64,000 nucleotides of DNA from Austwickia chelonae NBRC 105200 (GCF_000298175.1 NZ_BAGZ01000005.1:496001-560000); one strand, 5' to 3'; positions 1-9,816 are shown, counted from the first letter of the stretch. Numbers and translations: made by a program. The notes: generated by a model from the sequence alone, not told the origin.

Positions 1-260
1 ACCCGGAGAATCGGCTCCAAAGCGGGATGGGTGTGATGGCGAGGACCACCGAACCGGGCGAGACGGGCCCGGACCCGCGAGGAAGAAGAAGGGGCCACCT
101 GCACCGGAGGGGGAAGGACACCTACCGGGCCGGGAGCCTCCGGCTGGGAAGCAGCTGGCGCCGCGGCACCGGGCTTCGGTGGCTGTTCGCGAGCGGGTTC
201 GACCGTCGCGTCAGCCACCGAAGCGCCTGTACGTGCCTGAGAGCCGTCGGCTGCATCCAT
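1..260 (-). CDS. relA: RelA/SpoT (p)ppGpp synthetase/hydrolase, N-terminal part (runs off window)
   Basis: Only the first 86 codons lie in the window. The frame opens with ATG at 260 and stays open to base 1. It begins with an Ala/Pro/Ser-rich leader, then a basic stretch reading RVRARLARFGG and ending HPALEPILR, which matches how actinobacterial bifunctional Rel proteins enter the HD hydrolase domain. Rel makes and degrades the stringent-response alarmone in the cytoplasm. It lies 19 bases downstream of apt on the same strand, the usual secD-secF-apt-relA order of Actinobacteria. A GAGGG ribosome site overlaps the apt stop, suggesting co-transcription. The HD and synthetase domains are not visible, so the call rests on this short N-terminus plus context. 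Confidence 0.75.
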   Translation of the reverse strand, partial: MDAADGSQARTGASVADATVEPAREQPPKPGAAAPAASQPEAPGPVGVLPPPVQVAPSSSSRVRARLARFGGPRHHTHPALEPILR

Positions 261-279
261 GCACAGATGATAGTCGCCC

Positions 280-816
280 TCAGAGGGAGACGATCGTGTG
301 GACCTCGTAGTTCTCCAAGCTCCGCCGACCCCCGAGTGCCGAGATCTCCATCAGCACATCGACGGCAACCACTTCGCCACCCACCTGTTCCACCAGGGAA
401 CAGGCCGCGGCAGCCGTGCCACCGGTGGCCAGGACGTCGTCGACGATCACCACCCGATGCGCGCCGACGAGGGCGTCGACGTGCATCTCAGCAGTCGCCC
501 GGCCGTACTCCAGGTCGTATTCAGCACTCACCCGCGCGGCCGGGAGCTTGCCCTGCTTACGGACCGGGACGAAACCCACACCCAAGGTGTAAGCCACCGC
601 CGACCCGATGATGAAACCACGGGATTCCAGGCCGATGACCGCATCCACCCGACCGCGATAACGCTCAGCCACATCGTCGACGACCGTGCGCAGAGCAGCT
701 CCGTCACGCAACAGAGGCGTGAAATCCCGGAAGAGCACACCCGGTTGCGGGAAATCGGGGATCTCCCGCAACCGAGCGAGCACGGTCTCCTCGACCGAGA
801 GCGCAGCCGTGGTCAT
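280..816 (-). CDS. apt: adenine phosphoribosyltransferase
   Basis: A 178-aa type I phosphoribosyltransferase that salvages adenine: adenine plus PRPP gives AMP plus pyrophosphate in the cytosol. The PRPP-binding signature VVIVDDVLATGGTAAA is at about residues 122-137. The family N-terminus (IPDFPQPGVLFRDFTPLL, about 19-36) is intact, and length is normal for Apt. The start codon overlaps the secF stop by 4 bases, so it is probably translated from a secD-secF-apt(-relA) message, the usual actinobacterial arrangement. Nothing is unusual in the protein. Confidence 0.95.
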   Translation of the reverse strand: MTTAALSVEETVLARLREIPDFPQPGVLFRDFTPLLRDGAALRTVVDDVAERYRGRVDAVIGLESRGFIIGSAVAYTLGVGFVPVRKQGKLPAARVSAEYDLEYGRATAEMHVDALVGAHRVVIVDDVLATGGTAAAACSLVEQVGGEVVAVDVLMEISALGGRRSLENYEVHTIVSL

Positions 817-2015
817 CGCTTCGACCTCGGCAGCCGCCGCGGCTGATTGCGAGGCCCGTTCTGCAAGGACGGATGGATGATCCGTCCGGTAGCCGTCCGC
901 TCTCCGTCGGACTCCTCGTCAGCAGCCGCGAAACTCGAGGTCCGGACCTCTTGGGTACGCAGTCCGGCACGTTCTGCCTGCGCGAGTTCGCCGTCCTCGT
1001 GGAGGTCGGAGACGCCGGCCTTGCGCGCGCGTGCAGCTTCTTTCTCCTGGTGCCGTTCCGCCTGACGTGCCAATTTCTGCATCTCAGGTTCGCCGTCCCG
1101 CAAGTGCGCGTAGAGCGGGGTGGCGATGAAGATCGAGGAGTAAGCGCCCACGGCGATACCCACGAAGAGTGCCAACGACAGGTCCGTCAACGTGCCCGGG
1201 CCGATCACGGCCAGCCCCATCAGGAGGATGGCCGCCACCGGGAGCAGTGCCACCACCGTCGTGTTGATCGAACGCACCAAGGTCTGGTTGATGGCCAGGT
1301 TCGCGGCCTCGGCGAAGCTCTTCCGACCGTTGCTGATCGCTTCGTCGGTGTTCTCACGCACCTTGTCGAAGACGACCACGGTGTCGTAGAGCGAATACCC
1401 GAGGATCGTCAGGAAGCCGATCATGGAAGCCGGAGTGACCTCGAAACCGGCCAGGGCGTAGATACCGACGGTGATGAAGATGTCGTGGAAGAGCGCGACC
1501 AGTGCCGCGACGGACATCTTCCAGGTCCGGAAGTAGATCGCGAGGACCACGGAGACCAACAGCAGGAACCAGGCCAGGGCTTGGAGAGCCTGCTTGCTGA
1601 CCGAGGCGCCCCAGGACGGGCCGATCACGCTGGTCGTCACATTCTCCGAGGGAACCCCGAATTCTTTCGCCAAGGCATCCGAGACGGTCTTCGCCTTGTC
1701 GGAGTCGAAACGTTCGGTCTCGACGCGGACGTCGGAACCACCGACCTTGGTGACCTTGGCGCCTTCGACCTGAGCCGACGACGAGATCACCGAACGGGCC
1801 CGCTGCTCGAAACCGTCGAAATTGTTGACCTTGGTGACCCGGAAGTCGGAGCCGCCGGTGAACTCGATGCCCAGGTTGAGTTGACGGACACCCAGACCCA
1901 GCATCGCGATCACGAAGAGGACGACGGAGACCATGTACCAGGTCCGGCGGCGACCGATGAAATCGATCGAACGCTTCCCGGTATAGAGGTCGTTACCGAA
2001 AGTTGCGATGTTCAC
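813..2015 (-). CDS. secF: protein translocase subunit SecF
   Basis: A 400-aa membrane subunit of the SecDF accessory complex, which uses proton motive force to help SecYEG export proteins. It has an N-terminal membrane segment at about residues 30-50, an extracytoplasmic P-domain, and a C-terminal bundle of five membrane helices. The bundle includes the conserved GYSLYDTVVVFDKVREN stretch (about 207-223) characteristic of SecF. The last 80 residues are a charged, hydrophilic cytoplasmic tail typical of actinobacterial SecF. ATG overlaps the secD stop (ATGA), which indicates translational coupling. Length is slightly above the E. coli protein because of the tail. Confidence 0.96.
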   Translation of the reverse strand: MNIATFGNDLYTGKRSIDFIGRRRTWYMVSVVLFVIAMLGLGVRQLNLGIEFTGGSDFRVTKVNNFDGFEQRARSVISSSAQVEGAKVTKVGGSDVRVETERFDSDKAKTVSDALAKEFGVPSENVTTSVIGPSWGASVSKQALQALAWFLLLVSVVLAIYFRTWKMSVAALVALFHDIFITVGIYALAGFEVTPASMIGFLTILGYSLYDTVVVFDKVRENTDEAISNGRKSFAEAANLAINQTLVRSINTTVVALLPVAAILLMGLAVIGPGTLTDLSLALFVGIAVGAYSSIFIATPLYAHLRDGEPEMQKLARQAERHQEKEAARARKAGVSDLHEDGELAQAERAGLRTQEVRTSSFAAADEESDGERTATGRIIHPSLQNGPRNQPRRLPRSKR

Positions 2016-4033
2016 GCCGTCACCTCTTCGGTTCCAGTAGTCCGCCGACCGCTGTTCGGCGTGGTACGCACCCGTCCACGACCACGGTAGCGAGGAACCG
2101 CGCCCAGCCGCTCAGGTGACAGGCCCGACCACGGGTGTCCTCCGCCGAAGAAGCGGGTCGTCGACAACCAGGCGAGCAGCGGGTGGGTGAACAGGAAGGT
2201 CACCAGGACGTCCAGGATCGTCGTCCACATCAACATGAATGCGAAGCCTCGGACATTGCTGGCTGCGAGCAGGTAGAGCACTGCCGCCGCCAGGAAGTTC
2301 ACGCCGTCCGAAACCAGGATGGTCCGCTTGGCACGGGCCCATCCGGTCTGGACCGCCGCCTGCAACGCGCGGCCCTCACGGATCTCGTCACGGACACGTT
2401 CGAAGTAGACGATGAAGCTGTCCGCCGTCGTGCCGATGGCCACGATGGCGCCGGTGACACCGGCCATGGTCAGACGCAGGTTCTGGCTCCACCCGAACAA
2501 GGTGATGGTCAGATAGGTCAGGATCGCGACGACGATGATCGAGGCCACGGTGACCAGGCCCAACGCCCGGTACTGGAACAGGGAGTAGATGACCACGAGG
2601 AGCAGGCCGACGCCGCCGGCGATCAACCCCTTGCTGAGCTGGTCGCCACCGATCGTCGGGCTGATGTCCTGAAGTTCCTGCGCCTGGAAAGAGATCGGGA
2701 GTGCACCGAACTTCAGCTGGTCCGCCAACAATTTGGCCGACTCCGAGGTGAAATTACCGGAGATCTGGGCTTCGCCGTTGTTGATCGCGTTCTGGAAGTA
2801 AGGCGCGGAGATGACCTTGTTGTCCAGGACGACGGCCAGCTGGTTGCGGGGCTGCTGCAGCGGGACCATCGCCTGGCTGACAGCGGCGTACACATCGGTC
2901 GCATATCCGCTCTGCATACGCAGGGTGACCATCCACTGGCCGGTCGTCGCGCCCTGCTGAGTGGTCTGCATGCCGCTGGCCGCGTCGGCCAGGCTGTCGC
3001 CGGTCAGCACGGACGGGCCGAGCACGTACTTCTCGGTGATCTGTCCGCCGGCACGCTCGTTCGGGCTGCCGCAGACCACGAGAGGTTTGGTCAGGTCCTC
3101 CTTGGTCGGATCGTGATCCTTCTGCGGGCACTGCAAGGCCATGGCCTGCTGTTGGAGCTCCTGAGTGAGCCACCCGACGTGGGTCGCGTATTCGGTCAAC
3201 CGCTTCGGGTCGTCCTTCACGGCCTCGGACCACTTCGGGGGAGTTCCGGTGCCGGGAGCCGCAGGCGGTGCGCTGGTGAAGGGATTCCCACCGGTCTTCG
3301 GAGCCGAAGGAGGCGGTGTCGCGGCCGGGGTCTTGGGCGGGGTCGTGGCGCTGCCGGAAGGCGGCGGGGTGGTGCTGGCCTTGGCCACCGGTGCCTCGTG
3401 CTGTGCCTGATCGGGGCGCTGCAGCACCTGGGGCACACCGCCGCGTGCAGCACTCGTGGTGGCCTTCCCTGCCGGTGATGCGCCGGGGGCCGCGGAGGTC
3501 GAGGGCTTCGGTGCCCCACTAGAGGCCGCAGGAGCACTGCCCGACGGTGCAGGCGCGCTGCTCGAAGGCCCTCCGGGCAGGGTCGGCGGGGCGCCCGGCA
3601 GGCTCGTCGGGTTACCACCCGGCTCCTGACCTTGGTTCCCGATAGGGAGCACACCCAGCACCGGACGGAAACGCATCTGGCTGGACTGCTCCAGGGCCCG
3701 TTGCTGTTCCTGGGAGATCTTGCCCGGGACGGTCACCACGATATTGGTACCCAGCGTGCTGACCTCGGCTTCGGCCACACCTTGGCCGTCGACACGCTTA
3801 CGGATGATGTCCACGGCGCGCGAGAGCTGCTCGGTGTTCACGTCCTCGCCCTGACGAACCTGTGGTTTCAGGATCATCTGGGTTCCGCCCTCGAGGTCGA
3901 GGCCTAGCTTGGGGGTGAGCTGCGCACCTCCCCATATGTGTGCCGCGCCGAGGAAACCGGCCAGCCCGACCGTGATCAACAGCATCGCCAGAAGCGTGCG
4001 TATCGGCGTGCGCCGATGTGGATTCTTCGCCAT
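2012..4033 (-). CDS. secD: protein translocase subunit SecD
   Basis: SecD, the larger subunit of the proton-driven SecDF export motor. I chose the ATG at 4033 (MAKNPHRRTP) because GAGGA sits 9 bases upstream. The frame remains open 20 codons further to 4093. The protein has one N-terminal membrane helix (about 12-30), the conserved PKLGLDLEGG motif (41-50), a periplasmic region, and a C-terminal block of five helices. Residues about 135-267 are a low-complexity Pro/Ala/Ser/Thr-rich linker inside the first periplasmic domain, which accounts for the large size (673 aa). Most actinobacteria encode YajC just upstream; no yajC is recognisable in the 130-base gap to ruvB. Confidence 0.95.
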   Translation of the reverse strand: MAKNPHRRTPIRTLLAMLLITVGLAGFLGAAHIWGGAQLTPKLGLDLEGGTQMILKPQVRQGEDVNTEQLSRAVDIIRKRVDGQGVAEAEVSTLGTNIVVTVPGKISQEQQRALEQSSQMRFRPVLGVLPIGNQGQEPGGNPTSLPGAPPTLPGGPSSSAPAPSGSAPAASSGAPKPSTSAAPGASPAGKATTSAARGGVPQVLQRPDQAQHEAPVAKASTTPPPSGSATTPPKTPAATPPPSAPKTGGNPFTSAPPAAPGTGTPPKWSEAVKDDPKRLTEYATHVGWLTQELQQQAMALQCPQKDHDPTKEDLTKPLVVCGSPNERAGGQITEKYVLGPSVLTGDSLADAASGMQTTQQGATTGQWMVTLRMQSGYATDVYAAVSQAMVPLQQPRNQLAVVLDNKVISAPYFQNAINNGEAQISGNFTSESAKLLADQLKFGALPISFQAQELQDISPTIGGDQLSKGLIAGGVGLLLVVIYSLFQYRALGLVTVASIIVVAILTYLTITLFGWSQNLRLTMAGVTGAIVAIGTTADSFIVYFERVRDEIREGRALQAAVQTGWARAKRTILVSDGVNFLAAAVLYLLAASNVRGFAFMLMWTTILDVLVTFLFTHPLLAWLSTTRFFGGGHPWSGLSPERLGAVPRYRGRGRVRTTPNSGRRTTGTEEVTA

Positions 4034-4166
4034 CAGTGTGAGTCCTCGATTACGCCAGGGCCCGCGCTTGGTGACGGGCATCATGCTCGTCAAGCCTCCG
4101 CCGGCACCCGAGCGAGTCTAGGTGAGTTCTTGTCAAGTAAGCCAACACGCCGCGCCACCTATCCGG

Positions 4167-5330
4167 TCACGAAACCTCCTGTCCACTGCCGAGACGTCCC
4201 CCGGTCTCCCCTGGCTTCTCGGGCATCGGCTGCCCTGTGCCCTCCCCCGGTCGTCGCCCCGAGGTCTCGGGCGGTGCGCTGAGCCCCAGATGAGCCCAGG
4301 CGAGTTCCGACGCGGCCCGACCTCGTGGGGTCCGGATCATGAACCCCTCGCGGACCAGGTAGGGCTCCGCGACCGTCTCCACCGTGTCCGGTTCCTCTCC
4401 GACCGCGACCGCGAGCGTGGTCAATCCCACCGGTCCCCCGCCGAAACGAAGACACAGCGCGGACAGGACTGCCCGGTCCAGGCGATCGAGCCCCCGGGGG
4501 TCCACGTCGAACAGCGACAGGGCCGATGTGGCGGCCTCGTGGTCCACCACGTGGCCTCCGTGGACCTGGGCCCAGTCCCGCACCCTGCGGAGCAGACGGT
4601 TCGCGATCCGGGGTGTGCCCCTCGAACGCCGGGCGATCTCGGCCACCCCGGCGTCGTCCGAATCGACGCCGAGCAGCCGCGCCGATCTGCGGACGATCTT
4701 GAGCAGGTCCGCTTCCTCGTAGTAGTCGAGATGAGCGGTGAAACCGAAACGGTCACGCAGGGGTGCGGGGAGCAGCCCCGCCCTGGTCGTCGCGCCCACC
4801 ACGGTGAAAGTCGGCAGCTCCAAGGGGATGGCTGTGGCTCCGGCGCCCTTCCCGACCACGATGTCGACCCGGAAGTCCTCCATCGCCATGTAGAGCATCT
4901 CTTCGGCGGGCCTGGACATCCGGTGGATCTCGTCCAGGAAGAGCACCTCGCCCTCTTCCAGACCGGAGAGGATGGCCGCGAGATCCCCGGCATGCTGGAT
5001 CGCTGGCCCGCTGGTCACTCTGAGTTGTGCGCCCATTTCGGCCGCGATGATCATGGCCAGGGTGGTCTTGCCCAGTCCCGGCGGGCCGGAGAGCAGGACA
5101 TGGTCCGGGGGGCTCCCCCGCCTGCGAGCGGCCTCCAGAACCAGGCCCAACTGATCGCACACCCTGGTCTGGCCCGGGAAATCGGCCAGTCTCCGGGGAC
5201 GTAGCGCCGCCTCGACCACTTCTTCGTCCTCTTCCGGACGAAGTGCAGGGTCGATGACCCGTCCGGCGGTGTCAGGCGAACCATCGACGCCCAGGACCTC
5301 GCGGAGGCGACTGTCGTCGGGGCCGGTCAC
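4167..5330 (-). CDS. ruvB: Holliday junction branch migration ATPase RuvB
   Basis: The AAA+ motor of the RuvABC resolvasome, which drives branch migration of Holliday junctions. Walker A is GPPGLGKTT (82-90), Walker B is LDEIHR (132-137), and the arginine-containing sensor region reads [17 protein letters not shown]. The C-terminal winged-helix domain carries the [15 protein letters not shown] motif. At 387 aa it is longer than the typical ~345. Extra residues are an acidic N-terminal extension before [11 protein letters not shown] and a hydrophilic Gly/Pro-rich C-terminal tail, both common in actinobacteria. Its start overlaps the ruvA stop by 4 bases, so ruvC-ruvA-ruvB reads as one operon. 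Confidence 0.97.
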   Translation of the reverse strand: MTGPDDSRLREVLGVDGSPDTAGRVIDPALRPEEDEEVVEAALRPRRLADFPGQTRVCDQLGLVLEAARRRGSPPDHVLLSGPPGLGKTTLAMIIAAEMGAQLRVTSGPAIQHAGDLAAILSGLEEGEVLFLDEIHRMSRPAEEMLYMAMEDFRVDIVVGKGAGATAIPLELPTFTVVGATTRAGLLPAPLRDRFGFTAHLDYYEEADLLKIVRRSARLLGVDSDDAGVAEIARRSRGTPRIANRLLRRVRDWAQVHGGHVVDHEAATSALSLFDVDPRGLDRLDRAVLSALCLRFGGGPVGLTTLAVAVGEEPDTVETVAEPYLVREGFMIRTPRGRAASELAWAHLGLSAPPETSGRRPGEGTGQPMPEKPGETGGRLGSGQEVS

Positions 5331-5929
5331 CGGCCCAGCTCCCGCAATGCGGCCCGCAGGACCTCAGGAACCCGAGGCGGCCCGGTCAGATCGGCAGCCA
5401 CCTTCTCCAGCACGGCATCAGCCTGTTTGGTCGACCAGCCCAGCCCGGTCAGTGCATCTCTGACCTGTTCCCGCCAGGAGTCGTCCTGAACGGGGCGAGC
5501 CGGTTCTTCCTCGGCGCCGGGCGGAAGGGGCGCAATCTTGTCCCGGAGCTCCAGCAGGAGGCGTTCGGCTCCTTTGCGTCCGATGCCAGGCACCTTCGTC
5601 AGCGCGGCAATGTCCCCGCCGGAGATCGCTCGGCGCAGATCGTCCGGGGAATGTACCGCCAACATGGCCAGAGCGAGCCGCGGGCCGACCCCGGACACTG
5701 TCTGCACCAGGTCGAAGAGACTTTTCTCCCCGACGCTCCCGAAGCCGTAGAGGGTCATCGAGTCCTCGCGCACGATCATCGATGTGTGCAGGAGGACTTC
5801 CTCGTCCTGCCGGAGCTGCATCGCGGTGCGCGGAGTGAGCTGCGCCAGCATCCCGAACCCGCCGACCTGGACCACCACGTGGTCGAGCCCCACCTGGGAC
5901 ACCGTTCCTCGCACCGATGCGATCATCAA
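5327..5929 (-). CDS. ruvA: Holliday junction DNA-binding protein RuvA
   Basis: A 200-aa junction-specificity subunit that tetramerises on four-way DNA and loads RuvB. The N-terminal OB-fold starts [25 protein letters not shown]. Two helix-hairpin-helix motifs follow ([13 protein letters not shown] and [16 protein letters not shown], at about 80 and 115). An acidic Pro-rich linker leads to the C-terminal three-helix RuvB-binding domain ([20 protein letters not shown]). It overlaps both ruvC (upstream) and ruvB (downstream) by 4 bases. Length is standard. Confidence 0.97.
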   Translation of the reverse strand: MMIASVRGTVSQVGLDHVVVQVGGFGMLAQLTPRTAMQLRQDEEVLLHTSMIVREDSMTLYGFGSVGEKSLFDLVQTVSGVGPRLALAMLAVHSPDDLRRAISGGDIAALTKVPGIGRKGAERLLLELRDKIAPLPPGAEEEPARPVQDDSWREQVRDALTGLGWSTKQADAVLEKVAADLTGPPRVPEVLRAALRELGR

Positions 5930-6489
5930 GTCACCTTTCTTGTCCGACGCGTATGCGAAGGCGCCCGATTGGTCGTGGTGCGCTGTCTCGCCACGGCCTC
6001 GACGATGCGGTCGTGCGCTCCACCTCGCCAGATATGACAGACCGCCAGGGCCAGGGCATCGGCAGCATCCGCAGGACGCGGTGCTTCCTTCAGCCGGAGG
6101 ATACGGGTGATCATCGATGTCACCTGGGCCTTGTCCGCCCGCCCGTTGCCGGTAACCGCGGCTTTGACCTCGCTCGGGGTGTGCAGGGCCAACGGTATCC
6201 GCAGGCGCGCAGCGGCCAGCATGGGGATCGCGCTGGCCTGGGCGGTGCCCATGATCGTCGATACGTCGTTCCGGGCGAAGACCCGTTCGACGGCGATGGC
6301 GTCAGGGCGGTGCACAGCGATCCAACGGTCGATCTCGATCTGCACCGCGAGCAGTCGCTGCGGGACCGCATCAGTGCTGGGTGTCCGGACCACCCCGACG
6401 TCGATCATCCGCAAGGGCTGGCCTACGCCGCCCTCGACGACGCCCAGCCCACAACGAGTCAGACCGGGATCGACGCCGAGCACCCGCAT
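5926..6489 (-). CDS. ruvC: crossover junction endodeoxyribonuclease RuvC
   Basis: The 187-aa resolvase that nicks Holliday junctions symmetrically. It has an RNase-H-like fold: the first catalytic Asp is D7 in [16 protein letters not shown], the second acidic residue is in [12 protein letters not shown], and the C-terminal acidic cluster is in [14 protein letters not shown]. It is first in the ruvCAB operon, which is preceded by a 149-base gap to yebC. The C-terminus is extended by about 15 basic residues beyond the core, ending TRRTRKVT. Confidence 0.96.
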   Translation of the reverse strand: MRVLGVDPGLTRCGLGVVEGGVGQPLRMIDVGVVRTPSTDAVPQRLLAVQIEIDRWIAVHRPDAIAVERVFARNDVSTIMGTAQASAIPMLAAARLRIPLALHTPSEVKAAVTGNGRADKAQVTSMITRILRLKEAPRPADAADALALAVCHIWRGGAHDRIVEAVARQRTTTNRAPSHTRRTRKVT

Positions 6490-6592
6490 GGATCACCCTT
6501 TCCTCCGGTCGCTGACGCCGTAGTCACGAGGTACAGATCGTACATCCGTCCTGATCGGAGCCTACCCAGGACACCGACTCCCCAGAACCGGG

Positions 6593-6624
6593 CGCGCCGC
6601 ACCGAAATCCTTCGGCGCGGCGCG
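6593..6624 (-). terminator. intrinsic-type hairpin downstream of yebC
   Basis: A 14-bp stem with one mismatch position (arms 6593-6606 and 6611-6624) around an ATCC loop, lying between the yebC stop (6639) and the ruvC start. It is GC-rich with no clear U-tract, as is common for actinobacterial terminators. It would separate yebC transcription from ruvCAB. Confidence 0.5.
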
Positions 6625-6638
6625 TCCAGCCGGGTCGA

Positions 6639-7406
6639 TCATTCTTCGTCGAGTTGTGCGGCGACCTCGTCGGACACGTCGCCGTTCACCCAGACGTTCT
6701 GTACGTCGTCGCTGTCTTCCAGAGCATCGACCAGGCGCATCATCCGGCGTGCTCCGTCGACGTCCAGCGGGACCTCGACACTGGGCACGAACTCGGCCTC
6801 GGCGGAGTCGTAGTCGATACCGGCCTGCTGCAGGGCAGTGCGCACCCCGACGAAGTCGGTGGCCTCGGAGAGGATCCGGAAGCTGTCGCCGTAGTCTTCG
6901 ACCTCTTCCGCACCGGCGTCGAGCACGACCTCGAGCAAGGCGTCCTCGGTGGTCTCCCCGTCCTTCTGTGCCTTGGGCACCATGACGACACCCTTGCGGG
7001 TGAACAGGTAGGACACCGACCCGGGGTCGGCCAGCGAGCCTCCGTTACGGGTCAACGCGACGCGCACCTCGGAGGCCGCTCGGTTGCGGTTGTCGGTAAG
7101 GCACTCGATGAGGACGGCCACTCCGCCGGGCGCATAGCCTTCGTAGGTGATGTTCTGGTAGTCGGCGCCACCGGCCTCGGCACCCGATCCGCGTTTGACC
7201 GCCCGGTCGATGTTGTCATTCGGGACGGAAGCCTTCTTGGCCTTCTGGACGGCGTCGTACAGGGTGGGGTTACCGGCTGGGTCCCCTCCGCCGGTGCGGG
7301 CGGCCACCTCGATGTTCTTGATCAGCTTCGCGAAGAGCTTGCCCCGCTTGGCGTCGATCGCGGCCTTCTTGTGCTTGGTCGTCGCCCACTTGGAGTGACC
7401 ACTCAT
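6639..7406 (-). CDS. yebC: YebC/PmpR family protein (translation/transcription regulator)
   Basis: A 255-aa YebC family protein. The diagnostic N-terminus [20 protein letters not shown] and the GGxxGxPxxN-like and [19 protein letters not shown] segments are intact. Members were first described as DNA-binding regulators and more recently as ribosome-associated factors that help at proline-rich or otherwise difficult sequences. Which role applies here is not visible. It sits between pdxT and ruvC, its conserved actinobacterial location. The acidic C-terminal end ([21 protein letters not shown]) is typical. Confidence 0.95.
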   Translation of the reverse strand: MSGHSKWATTKHKKAAIDAKRGKLFAKLIKNIEVAARTGGGDPAGNPTLYDAVQKAKKASVPNDNIDRAVKRGSGAEAGGADYQNITYEGYAPGGVAVLIECLTDNRNRAASEVRVALTRNGGSLADPGSVSYLFTRKGVVMVPKAQKDGETTEDALLEVVLDAGAEEVEDYGDSFRILSEATDFVGVRTALQQAGIDYDSAEAEFVPSVEVPLDVDGARRMMRLVDALEDSDDVQNVWVNGDVSDEVAAQLDEE

Positions 7407-7563
7407 CGCTGCTGCTCTTTCTCATCGCTGGCGCCGGCTGGACGTCACGCTGACCTGCAGGCTGACCCGTGCCTGTCAACGCCATGGCTCGCTGGTCCGC
7501 CGGCGGACCAGGTCCGGTCTCGGCCCGTCTGGGAAAAATACGTCCGACAAGGCCTGGACGATC

Positions 7564-8172
7564 TTACCGGTCACGCACCATCGCGACGAATGCGGCGTGG
7601 ACACGGTCGTCCCCACCGATCTCCGGATGGAACGAGGTGGCCAGCAGATTCCCCTGCCGGACAGCCACAGCGCGCCGCTCGCCCGGCCCGGTATCGACCT
7701 CGGCCAGGATCTCGACCTGCGGTCCCACCGATTCCACCCAGGGCGCCCGGATGAACACCGCCGACAAGGGATCCTCGGGCCTGTCGATCCCGGCCACCGT
7801 CAGGTCGGCCTCGAAACTGTCCACCTGCCGACCGAACGCATTGCGTCGTACGACCACGTCCAGCCCGCCGAGGGTCTCCTGGTCCGGCCGACCGTCCAAC
7901 ACCTCCTCGGCCAACATGATCATGCCCGCACAGGACCCGTAGACCGGCGTCCCCCGGGAGATCACCTCCCTCAAGGACTCCTGCAGCCCGAAAGCTCGCA
8001 CCAGTTTGTCCATCACCGTGGACTCTCCGCCCGGGATCACCAGACCGTCCAGAGCGCCCAACTCCGTGGGACGTCGTACCAGCACGGAGTGGCTTCCGCA
8101 CCGGGCCAGAGCCGCGGCATGTTCCCGTACATCGCCCTGGACCGCCAGGACACCGATCGTAGGAAGGGTCAC
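7564..8172 (-). CDS. pdxT: pyridoxal 5'-phosphate synthase glutaminase subunit PdxT
   Basis: The glutaminase half of the PdxS-PdxT complex, which supplies ammonia for PLP synthesis. The class-I glutamine amidotransferase core is complete: IPGGEST oxyanion region, nucleophile Cys in [11 protein letters not shown], and His/Glu in [10 protein letters not shown] place the start at GTG 8172 (product starts [13 protein letters not shown], 202 aa). The frame stays open to 8277, but that longer start lies inside a 22-bp hairpin, and the extra 35 residues do not match the family. No strong Shine-Dalgarno is visible at 8172. Unusually, a permease gene lies between pdxT and pdxS. Confidence 0.93.
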   Translation of the reverse strand: MTLPTIGVLAVQGDVREHAAALARCGSHSVLVRRPTELGALDGLVIPGGESTVMDKLVRAFGLQESLREVISRGTPVYGSCAGMIMLAEEVLDGRPDQETLGGLDVVVRRNAFGRQVDSFEADLTVAGIDRPEDPLSAVFIRAPWVESVGPQVEILAEVDTGPGERRAVAVRQGNLLATSFHPEIGGDDRVHAAFVAMVRDR

Positions 8173-8239
8173 GACCGGTGAGACTACTGTGTCCGACCGA
8201 GCCGCGTCTTCAGGTTCCCGACGGACCGACGCCGGGAAC

Positions 8240-8286
8240 GGCCCGGTCGTGACACGGCCGGGGCCCGGCCGTGTCACGACCGGGCC
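8240..8286 (-). terminator. 22-bp perfect hairpin after the permease gene
   Basis: Arms 8240-8261 and 8265-8286 are perfectly complementary around a 3-base loop. The structure lies 19 bases past the permease stop and upstream of pdxT. No T-run follows on either strand, so it may act as a GC-only terminator or in both directions. Confidence 0.6.
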
Positions 8287-8304
8287 CCGTCCTCCACGCA
8301 GGGG

Positions 8305-9816
8305 TCAGCTGAAGCTGAGTTCCTCCTCCGACTTCCCGGCGAGTTTGCGTTCTTTGTTCCGCCGGACCATGGGCCAGGCTGCGAACATGACGATGATGAA
8401 GATCACCGCAGCGCTGAGCACCTTGTACTGGTAGAAGTCCTTGCCCGGGTCGACCAGCATGATGCCGATGATGCCGATGAGGGCGACGATGCCGATCCAG
8501 GAGGTGTACGGCGCCCCTGGCATCGGGAAGCTCGTCGCGGGGATCTCCCCCGCGTTGATCTTCTTCCGCAGCCTGATCTGGCAGGCGAAGATGGTGATCC
8601 ACGTCCAGACCACGCCGACCGCCGCCGTCTCCAGGGCGATCTCGAAGGCCTCGGACGGCCGCAGGTAGTTCAGGACGACACCCAGCAGGTACACCGAAGC
8701 GGTGAACAGGATCCCACCGGAGGGTACCCCTCGTTTGCTCATGTAGCTGGTGAACTTCGGAGCCTCACCGGCCGCGGACAACGAACGGAGGATCCGCCCC
8801 GTGGAGTACAGCCCGGAGTTGCAGGAGGACAGCGCGGCGGTGATGACGATGACGTTCATCAGGTCACCCATCCAGGAGTACCCCATGGATCCGAAGGCGG
8901 TCACGAAGGGGCTCTCCCCGGCTTTGTACGAGGTGTACGGCAGCAGGCAGGCCAGCAGGAAAATAGAACCCACGTAGAAGAGCGCGATCCGGTAGATGAC
9001 CGCCTTGACCGCTTTGGGGATGACCTTCTCCGCGTCCTGGGTCTCCCCGGCCGCGGTGCCGATCAACTCGATGGTGGCGTACGCGAAGATGACGCCCTGC
9101 ATGACCAGGACGAAGGCGGTCGTCTTCCCGTCGGGGAAGAAACCGTCCGGGCTGCTGAGATTGTGCAGCCCTGCCGTGTGTCCTCCGACCTGGGCCTGGG
9201 TGATCACCAGGAAGGCCCCGACGATGAGGAAGGTCACCAGGGCGGCGACCTTCAGCAGCGCGGCCCAGAACTCCAGTTCGGCGAAGGCCTTCGCGCTCAA
9301 CAGGTTGATGGTGAGCACGATGATGAGGGACAGCAACGCGACGATCCACTGCGGCATGGTGGTCCACTTGGCGAAGTAGGTCGCCACTGCGGTGATCTCG
9401 GCGATGCCGGAGGTCATCCAGTTCAGCATGTACATCCACCCGGCCGCATAGGCCCAGCGGTCGCCGAAGAACTCACGGCTGTAGGAGACGAAGGAGCCGC
9501 TGGAGCGCCGGTACATGACCAGTTCACCCAGCGCACGCATCAGCAGGAAGGCGACGATTCCGCAGAGCGTGTAGGAGAGGATCAACGAGGGGCCGGCTTT
9601 CGCCAGCCGACCTCCCGCCCCGAGGAAGAGCCCTACCCCGATCGCGCCGCCGATGGCGATCATCTGTATCTGACGGCTGGTCAGCGTCTTGTGGTAACCG
9701 ACGTCGCCTGCGTCGTGGACGGGTGCCGCAGCCCCCGCAGTCGTGGCACCCTCAGGGGTGGTCGACTCCGAACGACCGGGGTCTTTCACCCCGGACGGTT
9801 TCTCTTGACTGCTCAT
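8305..9816 (-). CDS. APC-family amino acid permease (AnsP/asparagine-permease-like)
   Basis: A 503-aa, 12-helix amino acid:proton symporter of the AAT group. After a ~45-residue hydrophilic leader comes YHKTLTSRQIQMIAIGGAIG and GLFLGAGG (TM1), then RALGELVMYRRSSGSFVSYSREFFG. That pattern is shared with L-asparagine and related permeases (AnsP, CycA, GABA permease), so substrate is inferred only at family level. Start ATG 9816 is chosen because the frame's upstream extension (to 10002) overlaps pdxS. The gene is placed between pdxS and pdxT, with its own hairpin downstream, so it splits what is usually an adjacent pair. Confidence 0.9.
   Translation of the reverse strand: MSSQEKPSGVKDPGRSESTTPEGATTAGAAAPVHDAGDVGYHKTLTSRQIQMIAIGGAIGVGLFLGAGGRLAKAGPSLILSYTLCGIVAFLLMRALGELVMYRRSSGSFVSYSREFFGDRWAYAAGWMYMLNWMTSGIAEITAVATYFAKWTTMPQWIVALLSLIIVLTINLLSAKAFAELEFWAALLKVAALVTFLIVGAFLVITQAQVGGHTAGLHNLSSPDGFFPDGKTTAFVLVMQGVIFAYATIELIGTAAGETQDAEKVIPKAVKAVIYRIALFYVGSIFLLACLLPYTSYKAGESPFVTAFGSMGYSWMGDLMNVIVITAALSSCNSGLYSTGRILRSLSAAGEAPKFTSYMSKRGVPSGGILFTASVYLLGVVLNYLRPSEAFEIALETAAVGVVWTWITIFACQIRLRKKINAGEIPATSFPMPGAPYTSWIGIVALIGIIGIMLVDPGKDFYQYKVLSAAVIFIIVMFAAWPMVRRNKERKLAGKSEEELSFS

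Noticed and set aside
873-2090. 405-aa plus-strand frame opposite secF
   Set aside because: Composition typical of antisense GC-rich frames; secF is secure on minus.
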